A model generated the notes under the pieces. That model saw only the letters and a list, made by a program, of their open reading frames with translations, was not told the origin of the DNA and ran no database searches. This document shows, piece by piece, positions 25,699 through 33,976 of a stretch of DNA of 40,107 nt (position 1 is the first letter of the stretch; every line of letters starts with the position of its first letter). Origin of the DNA: Aigarchaeota archaeon (lineage in GTDB: Archaea; Thermoproteota; Nitrososphaeria_A; Caldarchaeales; Wolframiiraptoraceae); contig JANXDW010000018.1 of the NCBI GenBank assembly GCA_025058515.1, positions 1-40,107 of the forward strand, read 5' to 3'. A program made the translations under genes and the position numbers.

Positions 25699-26615
25699 TT
25701 TCTCACCACCTTTATCCCAACATAGTTTAACGCAGCTGTAATGAGGAGGAGAAAGAGGGCCACAGCAAATAATGATTGAAACTCTATCGTTCCATGAGGT
25801 GCATCACCTGTGGCCACTTGAGCAATGTAAGCTGTCATGGTCTCCATAGCTTCTCCAACATTGAAAGTTAGAACGCTTCTAAACCCGCCTGCTATGGCGG
25901 CAATCATCGTCTCACCCATAGCTCTAGCAAAAGCTAAGATTATCGAGGCAGAGACTCCGGAGAGAGCAGCCGGTAGAACAACTCGAAGAGCTACATCACA
26001 TTTCCTAGCTCCGAGAGCGTAAGCTGCATGTCTAAGGTCGAGTGGTACAGCCTTCATCGCATCATCACTTATAGAGGCGACTATTGGTATTATTAGAACT
26101 CCTATCATGAGGCCGACGGCTAGCGCGTTGTGAATCTGGAGCCCTTCCCACACACCTCTCAGAATCCTCGGCGTAATGAAGTAGAGTGCGAAGTAGCCGT
26201 ATACGACGGTAGGTATCCCTGCAAGCGTCTCAACCATCGGCTTAACGATCGATCGGAGGTTGGGGGAAGCATACTCACTGAGAAAGAGAGCGATCATCAC
26301 ACCTAGAGGAGCGGCCACCAATATAGCTATGAGAGATGTTATGAGGGTTGCGTTTAGAAGGGGGAGTACGCCGAAGTGTTTCTCTGCGAAGAGAGCGGTC
26401 CACTTCGTATGTGTAAGAAACTCGATAATTGATACTTGTGTGAAGAAGTTGAGTGATTCGTAGCTAAGTGTAACAAAGATCACTATGAGCGAAATTGTTG
26501 AAACCAGCGTAGCTGAAAAGAATAAAAAATAGAAAAATTTATTGATACGTCTCCTCTTCTCGATATGTCTTATTAACGCTTCTACCCTAGCATCCACGGT
26601 CACTACTTGGGTCAC
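25680..26615 (-). CDS. pstC: Phosphate ABC transporter permease PstC
   Basis: A 311-residue permease with about six helices. PstC features include YGYFALYFITPRI, the EAA loop AVPLDLRHAAYALGARKCDVALRVVLPAAL, and FARAMGETMIAAIAGG. An N-terminal cytoplasmic segment (DARVEALIRHIEKRRRINK) precedes the first helix. It follows pstS by 13 bp and overlaps pstA, giving the common pstSCAB order. Confidence 0.95.
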   Translation of the reverse strand: MTQVVTVDARVEALIRHIEKRRRINKFFYFLFFSATLVSTISLIVIFVTLSYESLNFFTQVSIIEFLTHTKWTALFAEKHFGVLPLLNATLITSLIAILVAAPLGVMIALFLSEYASPNLRSIVKPMVETLAGIPTVVYGYFALYFITPRILRGVWEGLQIHNALAVGLMIGVLIIPIVASISDDAMKAVPLDLRHAAYALGARKCDVALRVVLPAALSGVSASIILAFARAMGETMIAAIAGGFRSVLTFNVGEAMETMTAYIAQVATGDAPHGTIEFQSLFAVALFLLLITAALNYVGIKVVRKWAIRY

Positions 26616-26628
26616 CTAGAACTTAACC

Positions 26629-27807
26629 TTAGCGTGGGCCAGCATTCCTCCACTCGGGGACGATTGATATCGTGTAGAGTTTATCTAAGAAGCCTGCTTT
26701 TAAGAGAGCGGCAGCTATCCGGTAATACTCAGATGGAAGCGATGCGTATCCAACTTTTTTCACTAAGCTCTCACCTTTCTCAACATAGAAGATTACGAAC
26801 TCCTTCAGCCAAGGCTTCTCATTCCAAGCCTTCTTGTTTACGTAGATGAATAATGGTCTCGACAGCGGGTATTTATATGTTCTAACAGTTTCATCAGTCG
26901 GTGCTACACATTCAGCTCCAGCCACTTTATCATCTCTTATCGGTACTACCCGGATCTTATCTGCTGCATGAGGATAGTATGCATATCCAAAGTAGCCGAG
27001 AGCGTATTTCTCCGCTTCTACCCCTGCTACTAGAACGTTATCATCTTCAGAAGCAACGTAATCTGTTCTGCTCGACTTCGCTTTTCCAACAACCCTCTCT
27101 GTAAAGTAGTCGAATGTACCGGAGTCTGGTCCAGGACCGTAGAGAACTATCTTCGCCTTCGGCCATTCTGGTCTAATATCGCTCCACATCGTAACAGTGC
27201 TATTAGGTTCCCAGATCTTTTTGAGATCTGAGATCGTTAAACATGTAACCCAATCATTCTGCCTATTTACAACTACTGCGAGACCGTCTATCGCTATCGG
27301 TACCTCGATCCATTCAATCCCATTCTTCTGCGCTGCTTCTGCCTCACTCTTGGTGATCGGTCTAGAAGCATCATTAATATCTGTTTCTCCTACGACGAAT
27401 CTTTTGAATCCTCCTCCTGTACCTGATATGCCGACCGTTATCTTGACTCCGGGATGGAGCTTCATGAACTCTTCAGCAGCCGCCTCGGTTATTGGATAAA
27501 CTGTGCTCGATCCATCGATAACTATATCACCGGCTAGAGGTGTATGCGTTGGGGTTGCGGCTCCGACAGTCGTGGTAACTGTCACCGTCTTCTCAACTGT
27601 CTGGAAAACAGTCTGCCCTGAACCCAAGGTCACTGTAGTCTTCTCGGTAACTACATGGGTCTGAGTCACCGTAGTCTTCTCGGTAACTAAATGGGTCTGA
27701 CCTTGAGAAGGAGTACCTGCAAGCCATCCTCCCAAGTATCCTATCACGCCGCCAATTACTAGGAAGGCTATGAGCAATCCGACAATCTTAGGTTCTGCTT
27801 TTATCAT
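26629..27807 (-). CDS. pstS: Phosphate-binding protein PstS, membrane-anchored
   Basis: A 392-residue substrate-binding protein. A helix at ~8-30 anchors it. Residues ~35-93 are a Thr/Val-rich linker with repeats of TEKTTVT, likely extended and perhaps glycosylated. The binding domain starts at GDIVIDGSSTVYPITEAAAEEF and contains GISGTGGGFKRFVVGETDI and GPGPDSGTFDYFTE, the phosphate-binding loops. It captures phosphate outside the cell and delivers it to PstCA. It is the first gene of the operon. Confidence 0.95.
   Translation of the reverse strand: MIKAEPKIVGLLIAFLVIGGVIGYLGGWLAGTPSQGQTHLVTEKTTVTQTHVVTEKTTVTLGSGQTVFQTVEKTVTVTTTVGAATPTHTPLAGDIVIDGSSTVYPITEAAAEEFMKLHPGVKITVGISGTGGGFKRFVVGETDINDASRPITKSEAEAAQKNGIEWIEVPIAIDGLAVVVNRQNDWVTCLTISDLKKIWEPNSTVTMWSDIRPEWPKAKIVLYGPGPDSGTFDYFTERVVGKAKSSRTDYVASEDDNVLVAGVEAEKYALGYFGYAYYPHAADKIRVVPIRDDKVAGAECVAPTDETVRTYKYPLSRPLFIYVNKKAWNEKPWLKEFVIFYVEKGESLVKKVGYASLPSEYYRIAAALLKAGFLDKLYTISIVPEWRNAGPR
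27629..27700 (-). repeat. 36-bp tandem repeat in the PstS linker
   Basis: Two head-to-tail 36-bp units (27629-27664 and 27665-27700) differ at only two positions and encode the repeated TEKTTVTQTHVV-type linker. Partial further copies are recognisable at the protein level in the rest of the linker. Confidence 0.85.
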
Positions 27808-27840
27808 ACTTCATCTTCGACCTCTAAGAATTCTATCGAT

Positions 27841-27850
27841 TATTTAAGGT
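27841..27850 (-). promoter_or_regulatory. Likely TATA box of the pst operon
   Basis: On the minus strand CCTTAAATA lies about 34 to 43 bases upstream of the pstS ATG, a good distance for an archaeal TATA box giving a short leader. Confidence 0.45.
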
Positions 27851-27879
27851 ATATCTATATTCAATATATTAGCATCAAG

Positions 27880-27893
27880 TATCTATATAGATA
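27880..27893. promoter_or_regulatory. Palindrome in the pstS/regulator divergent promoter
   Basis: TATCTATATAGATA is a perfect 14-bp palindrome, flanked by the direct repeats ATATTCAAT (around 27857-27865 and 27914-27922). It lies between the two divergent promoters, a natural place for an operator bound by the AbrB-PhoU protein encoded next door. This is an inference from position and symmetry. Confidence 0.5.
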
Positions 27894-27956
27894 TCATTTA
27901 AAAATATAGTTATATATTCAATCGCCAAGAAAAATATAGATTGGAGGTGACTTACT

Positions 27957-28979
27957 ATGCCGGTCTACTCTCGGAAAGTTCAGAAAACAGGTGGTACAAC
28001 CTTTATAGTATCGCTTCCCCAAGAGTGGGTGAGAAACATTGGATTAAAGCCTCATGATGAGCTATATATGATGGAGGAGCCGAGCGGCGAGCTCATACTT
28101 TGGCCTAAATTCCTTGATGAACGAGAATCCTATGAAGAAGGTACGGTTAAGATTCCAGCTGATGCAGGACCTGAAGACATACTCCGACTCTACATCTCAA
28201 TGTATATCACAGGATTTAATATCATTAAGCTTGAGTTTGGTGAGACTGGCTATAGACATACTAAAGAGTTAAAGGAGATGATTCGGAGATGGTTGGTAGG
28301 CGTAGAGATTGTAAGTGAAAGCTTCTATGGATTAGTGACGCAGTGTCTACCGACGCATGATAGCTTGCAACCGTTAAAGGTGATCGAGAGGATGGCTGAC
28401 CTTGCTGCAAGCATGCAGAGAGATGCTTTATATGCGATAGAAAACAATGATGAAGCCTTGGCCAGAGACATAATAGAGAGAGATTATGATGTTGATAGGT
28501 TTTACCATTTTATCGTTAGACAGCTAAATAAGGGTGTTTCAAGTCCTCGAAGACTCGCAACCCTCGGTCTCAAAAACATTCAAGAAGCCCTCTCCTACAT
28601 CATAGTCGCTAAAACAATTGAGAGAGCTGCAGACCACGCAACATCAATCGCTAACTTTATGATTAGAGAGAGAAGGGCTAAGTCACCTCCTCCAGAGCTG
28701 ATAAAAGCTGGATACGAAGCAAGCGACCTCTTCACAGAGGCCAAGACTGCACTACTGAAAACCGATGTCATGAAAGCCCGCCAGATTATGAAAAAAATAG
28801 AGTTACTGGAGCGTAAACTCATAGAGATAACCCAAGAAGAAGGTGTGGAGTGTGAGATGGATGCTGCCATCCACATGTTAGGTCGAGACATATACCGGAT
28901 CGTAGAGTACAGTTCTGATATCTGCGAGGCAACACTCAACCTAGGCGCACGATATGGAGTTTTCACAGAGAAAAAATAG
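27957..28979 (+). CDS. AbrB-PhoU phosphate regulator
   Basis: A 340-residue protein. The first ~50 residues form a SpoVT/AbrB-type DNA-binding domain (RKVQKTGGTTFIVSLPQEWVRNIGLKPHDEL). The remaining ~290 are two PhoU-like helical repeats, with LKNIQEALSYIIVAKTIERAADHATSIANFM in one and DIYRIVEYSSDICEATL in the other. A strong GGAGGTGA precedes the ATG. This architecture is known from archaeal phosphate uptake regulators. Divergent to pstS, it probably senses phosphate status through PhoU domains and represses pst. Confidence 0.92.
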   Translation: MPVYSRKVQKTGGTTFIVSLPQEWVRNIGLKPHDELYMMEEPSGELILWPKFLDERESYEEGTVKIPADAGPEDILRLYISMYITGFNIIKLEFGETGYRHTKELKEMIRRWLVGVEIVSESFYGLVTQCLPTHDSLQPLKVIERMADLAASMQRDALYAIENNDEALARDIIERDYDVDRFYHFIVRQLNKGVSSPRRLATLGLKNIQEALSYIIVAKTIERAADHATSIANFMIRERRAKSPPPELIKAGYEASDLFTEAKTALLKTDVMKARQIMKKIELLERKLIEITQEEGVECEMDAAIHMLGRDIYRIVEYSSDICEATLNLGARYGVFTEKK

Positions 28980-29059
28980 AGAAGCGATCTTTAAGATGAG
29001 CTTAAGAAGTAAAACTGTGACCTATTAGTATGATAAATAGATAGAGACACTACAAAATA

Positions 29060-29084
29060 TTACATAAAGTAAAGTTTACATAAA
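29060..29084. promoter_or_regulatory. Repeats upstream of the copper genes
   Basis: TTACATAAA occurs twice (29060-29068 and 29076-29084) around a perfect GTAAAGTTTAC palindrome (29069-29079), ending about 32 bases before the chaperone-like gene. It is a candidate operator for a copper regulator. The region is AT-rich, so chance is possible. Confidence 0.4.
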
Positions 29085-29116
29085 TATAGCTCTTCAAGTA
29101 TTTTTATTGGTAGCTT

Positions 29117-29335
29117 ATGGAGAAGAATGAAAAGACTGCAGTAGGTATCTTCAAGATATCAGGGATAAGCTGTGGAGGCGGTAATTGTATAAAGCGGTTT
29201 AAGAAAGAGCTCTATAAACTGGATGGAGTATTGAGTATCGGTATAAACTATTTCACAGATAAGCTATATGTGGAGTATGATCCATTAAAGATATCTTTAG
29301 AAGAGATTAAGAAAGTGGTTGGGAAGAGTGGGTAA
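29117..29335 (+). CDS. HMA-like small metal-binding protein
   Basis: A 72-residue protein with the beta-alpha-beta-beta-alpha-beta pattern of heavy-metal-associated domains: IFKISGISCGGGNCIKRFKKEL, LDGVLSIGINYFTDKLYVEYD, ISLEEIKKVVGKSG. The usual MXCXXC becomes ISCGGGNC (C19 and C24, CX4C), an unusual spacing. It lies 35 bp before the copA-like gene on the same strand and is probably a cytosolic copper chaperone or metal buffer for it. The altered loop makes metal specificity uncertain. Confidence 0.78.
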   Translation: MEKNEKTAVGIFKISGISCGGGNCIKRFKKELYKLDGVLSIGINYFTDKLYVEYDPLKISLEEIKKVVGKSG

Positions 29336-29370
29336 AGATCTTTGAAAACTTTTAGTAGAGAGGTGTCTAG

Positions 29371-31497
29371 TTGGCTAAAGATGTTGTCTGTGGAATGTAT
29401 GTAGATGAGAGTAAGACGCCTTTCAAGGTTGAGCGTGAAGGTAGAGTCTACTACTTCTGTAGCGAGCATTGTCTAAAAGAGTTTCTCGCACCTGAAAGAG
29501 AGTTTAAGAGGCTGAAGATCCTCACAGTGTTCAGCCTGACCCTCGGAAGCATTATAGCCATTCTTGAATATCTTATCCCATACATTCTCAGAGTTGAGCA
29601 CAATTTTATCTGGCTCGGACTATCTAACTACACATGGCTCTTCATACTCGCCACCCCTGTCCAGTTTATAGGTGGATGGAGATTCTACAAGGGAACACTT
29701 GATGCAATCAAGGCTAGACAGGCCAATATGGATAGCTTGATAGCTATCGGGACAACAGCTGCATGGCTCTACAGCACTCTCTACACCTTCGCTCCCAGCA
29801 TATTTCCCACGACCGTGACATTCAAGGGACCTGAAGTCTACTTTACAGAGACAGGATTGATCATAGGGTTCATAATGCTTGGAAGGACGATGGAGCATGT
29901 AGTTAAGGGTAAGGCATCGGAAGCTATTAGAAAACTTCTCGATCTACAACCGAGATCTGCGAAGATAGTTAAAGATGGTGAAGAAGTAGAGGTCCCGGTT
30001 GAGAAGGTTCAAGTAGGCGATGTCGTTCTCGTAAGACCTGGAGAGAGGATACCTGTAGATGCAGTAGTATTATACGGTTACTCTTCTGTAGATGAATCTA
30101 TGATAACTGGGGAGAGTATTCCTGTGGAGAAGAAGGCTGGTGATGAAGTGATAGGAGGTACTATAAATAAATCTGGATTCCTCAAGATTAAGGCTACTAG
30201 AGTAGGATCTGATACCGTGCTCTCCCAAATTGTAGAGATGGTGGAGAGATCGATCCTCTCCCAGACTCCAATACAGAGGATAGCTGATACTATATCATCC
30301 TACTTTGTACCAGCTGTCGTGTTTTTAGGCATAGGGGTCTTCCTCTTCTGGTACCTAGTTTGGGGTCTACCATTCACATCAGCATTCATAATCTTGATTT
30401 CAGTACTCATTATAGCATGTCCATGTGCTTTGGGGATAGCTACACCTGCCGCAATAATGATAGGTGCTTCAAAAGGTGCTAGATATGGGATACTGATAAA
30501 GAATGGTGAAGCATTGGAAAAACTCCATAAGGTTAACATTATAGTATTCGATAAGACTAAAACTCTTACAACTGGAGAGACCACTGTAACAGATATCATC
30601 TCTTTCAACAGCAGTGAAGTAGAAGTGCTTAGAGTTGCGGCCATAGCTGAATTGAGGTCTGAGCACCCACTGGGTGAAGCGATCGTAAAAAGTGCGAAGA
30701 CCAAGAATTTGAAGCTTGAAGAACCCGATAGCTTTGAGATAATTCCAGGTTATGGTGTAAAAGCATTCTACAATGGTAAGACTGTCTTGGTTGGAAATAA
30801 AGAGCTGATGAAGATTCATGGACTATCTGTAGAGCATGTTGAAGAGAAGGTGAGAATGCTTGAAGAAGATGGGAAGACAACAGTTTTAGTAGCATTAAAC
30901 GATAGGGTTATTGGGATAATAGCCTTGATGGATTCTATTAAAGAGAACGCTCTTCCAGCTATCAATTACCTCAAATCTATGGGGATAGAGGTGATAATGC
31001 TTACAGGAGATAATGAACGTACTGCTCGTGCAATAGGTAGAAGATTAGGAATCGATAAAGTTATTGCAGAGGTTTCTCCGAAAGATAAAGCTGAAGTTGT
31101 AAGTAAACTTAGACGTGAGGGAAAAGTTGTAGCGATGGTTGGAGATGGTGTAAATGATGCTCCAGCACTTGTATCCGCAGATGTCGGTATAGCTATCGGA
31201 AGTGGAACCGATATAGCGAAAGAAGCAGGTGGAATCATATTAATTAGAGATGATGTTACAGATGTAGTAAAAGCGATAATGTTGAGTAAGAAGGTCTTTA
31301 AGAAAATTAAAGAAAATCTTTTCTGGGCATTCGGATATAATGTAACACTTATCCCAGTAGCTGCAGGGATCCTTTACCCTTCTCTAGGTCTACTTCTCAA
31401 TCCAGTATTTGCAGCTATAGCGATGTCTGCTTCATCAATAACGGTTACTTTAAACTCTATGCTGTTAAATCGGTGGACACCTAAGAACATATCATGA
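29371..31497 (+). CDS. copA: CopA-type P1B ATPase with N-terminal YHS domain
   Basis: A 708-residue P-type ATPase. The TTG start follows GAGAGGTG. Residues ~1-45 are a YHS metal-binding domain ([10 protein letters not shown], then YYFCSEHC). It has an actuator TGES, CPC in helix 6 ([12 protein letters not shown]), the soluble-domain HPLG, and hinge [26 protein letters not shown] and [12 protein letters not shown] match the last two helices of Cu(I) CopA. It exports Cu(I). The phosphorylation motif reads [11 protein letters not shown]; the near-invariant glycine of DKTGT is lysine, which could affect turnover. The gene follows the small HMA-like protein. Confidence 0.9.
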   Translation: MAKDVVCGMYVDESKTPFKVEREGRVYYFCSEHCLKEFLAPEREFKRLKILTVFSLTLGSIIAILEYLIPYILRVEHNFIWLGLSNYTWLFILATPVQFIGGWRFYKGTLDAIKARQANMDSLIAIGTTAAWLYSTLYTFAPSIFPTTVTFKGPEVYFTETGLIIGFIMLGRTMEHVVKGKASEAIRKLLDLQPRSAKIVKDGEEVEVPVEKVQVGDVVLVRPGERIPVDAVVLYGYSSVDESMITGESIPVEKKAGDEVIGGTINKSGFLKIKATRVGSDTVLSQIVEMVERSILSQTPIQRIADTISSYFVPAVVFLGIGVFLFWYLVWGLPFTSAFIILISVLIIACPCALGIATPAAIMIGASKGARYGILIKNGEALEKLHKVNIIVFDKTKTLTTGETTVTDIISFNSSEVEVLRVAAIAELRSEHPLGEAIVKSAKTKNLKLEEPDSFEIIPGYGVKAFYNGKTVLVGNKELMKIHGLSVEHVEEKVRMLEEDGKTTVLVALNDRVIGIIALMDSIKENALPAINYLKSMGIEVIMLTGDNERTARAIGRRLGIDKVIAEVSPKDKAEVVSKLRREGKVVAMVGDGVNDAPALVSADVGIAIGSGTDIAKEAGGIILIRDDVTDVVKAIMLSKKVFKKIKENLFWAFGYNVTLIPVAAGILYPSLGLLLNPVFAAIAMSASSITVTLNSMLLNRWTPKNIS

Positions 31498-31580
31498 GTT
31501 ACGGTATAGAGTTACGATATATTATCTCATCACGACACATCTTTCATAGATGTACTATAATCTGGAAAACCGTATATGGT

Positions 31581-31859
31581 TTATGGGTTTAGCTTTATAT
31601 CAGTTGTATGCTGACCCATCAACTCTCTCTTCAACGCTTCTCTTCTAACCATTAAATCATTTACTTCTTTCTGAAGTGTTCTTCTCGCATCGTCCAACTT
31701 ACTAATTTCTTCTCTCAAATCTCTAATCCTCTCCTCGAGTTCTTCAATCTCCTTCTTCTTTTCTTCATATTTCTTGAGATCTGTAAGCATCTTCCACGTT
31801 ATCACGAATTTATATAGTTCATCTTCATTACCGCTGAAGATTACTTGGAAGTTAGCCAT
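31581..31859 (-). CDS. Coiled-coil protein of unknown function
   Basis: A 92-residue protein. An N-terminal beta-like segment (ANFQVIFSGNEDELYKFVITWKML) precedes a long charged heptad-like coil (KKYEEKKKEIEELEERIRDLREEISKLDDARRTLQKEV...). ATG 31859 has a strong Shine-Dalgarno (GAGGTGGAG), supporting a real gene. No domain recognised. It may oligomerise or act as an adaptor; its neighbours do not settle the function. Confidence 0.72.
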   Translation of the reverse strand: MANFQVIFSGNEDELYKFVITWKMLTDLKKYEEKKKEIEELEERIRDLREEISKLDDARRTLQKEVNDLMVRREALKRELMGQHTTDIKLNP

Positions 31860-31913
31860 CGATCTCCACCTCGAGTATTACGGATTATCATCTAGCTATA
31901 AAATGTTGTCTAG

Positions 31914-32495
31914 TTACTTTTCTCTAGGTTTAACTATTATTTCTTTTATGACTAGGTTGAAGAAGTCGTTTGAGTGTGATGGTTTTATGACTAGAGCTGT
32001 ATCCGCTCCCCTACTTGTTCCCGCTATCGCTATCACTTCACGGTCTACTGGTATAAGTCCAGCGTCAGCAGCCATAACAGTTATCTCTACACATACTTTA
32101 ACACCTTCTCCAAACAATCTCAAGGTTTCAGAAATTATAGTCAACATACCGATTGTACCCAACTTATTTCTAACTCCTCTCTCTATTCCTGAGAGAGCAT
32201 GAGATGCTGTCAGTATCTTTCCACCAAGCCTCAATATCTCTTCTTCATACTCTTTCTTCATCTCTTGTTGTCCAGGTTTCTTGAAGCCTGTGTGATGTCT
32301 AACAATCACTATGTTGAATCCTTTAAAGATTTGGCAAGCTCTTACTCCAGTTTCACCTGTTGTCGATGCAACTACTATGTCTTTTATCTCTAGTTCTGAC
32401 GCTCTTCTATATGCTAGATTAAGTGTTTCTTCTGTATTATCCATTCCAGGATTTTCAAAGTATGTAGTTTCTACTTTTCTGGAAGTGAACTTCAT
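31914..32495 (-). CDS. Free-standing pyruvate kinase C-terminal-domain protein
   Basis: A 193-residue protein related to the pyruvate kinase alpha/beta (C-terminal) domain: ETLNLAYRRASELEIKDIVVASTTGETGVRACQIF, NIVIVRHHTGFKKPG, and IAGTSRGADTALVIKPS near the end. The catalytic barrel is absent, so it has no kinase activity of its own. Proteins of this kind are common in archaea; their role is unknown, perhaps small-molecule binding. ATG 32495 (the track start GTG 32498 is 3 bases earlier) follows GGTGAG at good spacing. It is divergent from the DUF116 gene. Confidence 0.83.
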   Translation of the reverse strand: MKFTSRKVETTYFENPGMDNTEETLNLAYRRASELEIKDIVVASTTGETGVRACQIFKGFNIVIVRHHTGFKKPGQQEMKKEYEEEILRLGGKILTASHALSGIERGVRNKLGTIGMLTIISETLRLFGEGVKVCVEITVMAADAGLIPVDREVIAIAGTSRGADTALVIKPSHSNDFFNLVIKEIIVKPREK

Positions 32496-32581
32496 CACCT
32501 CTCACCTTCATCCTAGAATGTTTGCCTTGAATAATATTGAACATAATATTATTTAACCTGTTTTTATATAGTCTTTATTGA

Positions 32582-33193
32582 ATGCCCTACAAGTATACCT
32601 TCGACTTGACGGTTCTTCCTAAGAGATTCTTTAGGGAATTGATGATGATAGTTAACTCGAGAGATCTCCATAAGAAGGCTGGAGCTATCTTAAGGTCCTT
32701 GGTTGAGAGATTTAAGCTCTCAGAGATAACGTGTCTCGAGCTATCTGATATACTTCAAGTAATTGAAGATCTACTAGACATATATATTAAGAATCTAGCT
32801 TACCAAGAAAAGTTTAAGAGAAGTATGAAGAGAGCTCTGTTTCTACCACATTGTGCTAGAAAATATGTTGATTATAGATGTATGGCAGAATTCAATCCAG
32901 ATATCCCTACTTATAGATGTAGAAGATGTTCATCTGATTGTCAGATAAATCTGGCTTCATCTATAGCGGATAAAAAGGGATATGATGTATATATTGTTCC
33001 AGGAGGCTCATGTATACCCCAGATAATAAAGAAGTTTGGATATGATGGTATAATTGGAGTAGCATGTGGAGATGAGATCAAGCTTGCATCTAAGTATCTT
33101 TATGAAGATATAGCAGCTCAAGCAGTCCCACTATTGAAGAACGGCTGCTCAAATACTAAGTTCAATCTCAAGTATCTATACGAGATCTTATAG
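32582..33193 (+). CDS. DUF116 family protein
   Basis: A 203-residue protein. After an N-terminal helical region it has the DUF116 pattern: FLPHCARKYVDYRC, YRCRRCSSDCQI, YDVYIVPGGSCIPQII, YDGIIGVACGDEI, and a late GCSNTKF. The many conserved cysteines could hold a metal or Fe-S cluster. The biochemical role of DUF116 is not established. TTTTTATATAG just before the start suggests a nearly leaderless message. The stop overlaps the 3' end of the convergent RAM gene by 6 bp. Confidence 0.83.
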   Translation: MPYKYTFDLTVLPKRFFRELMMIVNSRDLHKKAGAILRSLVERFKLSEITCLELSDILQVIEDLLDIYIKNLAYQEKFKRSMKRALFLPHCARKYVDYRCMAEFNPDIPTYRCRRCSSDCQINLASSIADKKGYDVYIVPGGSCIPQIIKKFGYDGIIGVACGDEIKLASKYLYEDIAAQAVPLLKNGCSNTKFNLKYLYEIL

Positions 33194-33709
33194 TTTTACA
33201 GTAAACATAGTATGAGTTGCGGTTAGGTTGACTTCGGTCAGTAGCCATAATTGTTTAAAGACTTGATTATAGAAGTCTGCTCGAACATCTTCTCTTACGC
33301 CTATCACTACATCGTACAATCCGTAGAGTTCATGTGCTTCCAATACAGGTTCTATTGATTTAAGATGAGCCTCCCAGAACTTTGGTACAGAAGGTCTTCT
33401 AATCTTTCCAAATATATATGCACATTTCTCAATCTCGCTAGCTCTCTCTTTCTCAAAGCTTAATCCTCCTTCTTTAACTATTAGAGTATTAGAGTCTTGG
33501 AGACCATGCTGTTGAAGTACTTCCAAGAAGCTATCTACTTGAGTTAGATTATCAAACTCTATCTTACAGATTAAATCATATGTTCCATAAATTAAGTATG
33601 CTTCTTTAACCATTCTCGAACTCTTAACAGCGTTCAAAGCTTGAACCAATCCACTTCTAGGACTAATAATGCTTAAAACGAAAGCTTTCATCAAGATATC
33701 TTCTCTCAC
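33188..33709 (-). CDS. RAM-domain protein without HTH (Lrp/AsnC ligand-binding-like)
   Basis: A 173-residue protein with two tandem Lrp/AsnC effector (RAM) folds: residues ~8-75 (KAFVLSIISPRSGLVQALNAVKSSRMV, then AYLIYGTYDLICKIEF) and ~110-173 (EAHELYGLYDVVIGVREDVRADF). No HTH is present, so it should sense a ligand, perhaps an amino acid, without binding DNA directly. Start is unclear: GTG 33709 or the ATG at 33691 (MKAFVLS). It lies divergent to the RAM-containing homocitrate synthase gene. Confidence 0.78.
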   Translation of the reverse strand: MREDILMKAFVLSIISPRSGLVQALNAVKSSRMVKEAYLIYGTYDLICKIEFDNLTQVDSFLEVLQQHGLQDSNTLIVKEGGLSFEKERASEIEKCAYIFGKIRRPSVPKFWEAHLKSIEPVLEAHELYGLYDVVIGVREDVRADFYNQVFKQLWLLTEVNLTATHTMFTVKL

Positions 33710-33793
33710 CTAGTTAATAAGGATTTAGAAAAAAATAGATCAATAACAAAATACCTAGAAGATCTTCCCTCTTTATCATAGAATTATCCATCG

Positions 33794-33976
33794 ATGAGCA
33801 TTTTTGATAAAAAATTATTCAACTTAGGATGTGCTTTTTATAAAAATGAATATCGTGTACATTTTTACGAAAAATATTATTATTTTAACGATAATAGAAT
33901 GAAGATCGACAATTACAATACGGCTTTTGAGAAAATCTATTATATCTCCATTACATATAAAAAATTAAAAATATGA
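33794..33976 (+). CDS. Possible lysine-rich ORF overlapping the homocitrate synthase start
   Basis: A 60-codon ATG ORF, very AT-rich, ends in the ATGA that starts the synthase gene. It encodes 9 lysines (for example SITYKKLKI at the end) plus many Tyr, Phe and Asn. Its composition may simply reflect AT-rich DNA. A leader or coupling peptide is a possibility because the next gene probably serves lysine synthesis. No domain was recognised. Confidence 0.25.
   Translation: MSIFDKKLFNLGCAFYKNEYRVHFYEKYYYFNDNRMKIDNYNTAFEKIYYISITYKKLKI

Noticed and set aside
30300-30895. Several minus-strand ORFs inside copA
   Set aside because: All are antisense to conserved P-type ATPase motifs and have no domain of their own.
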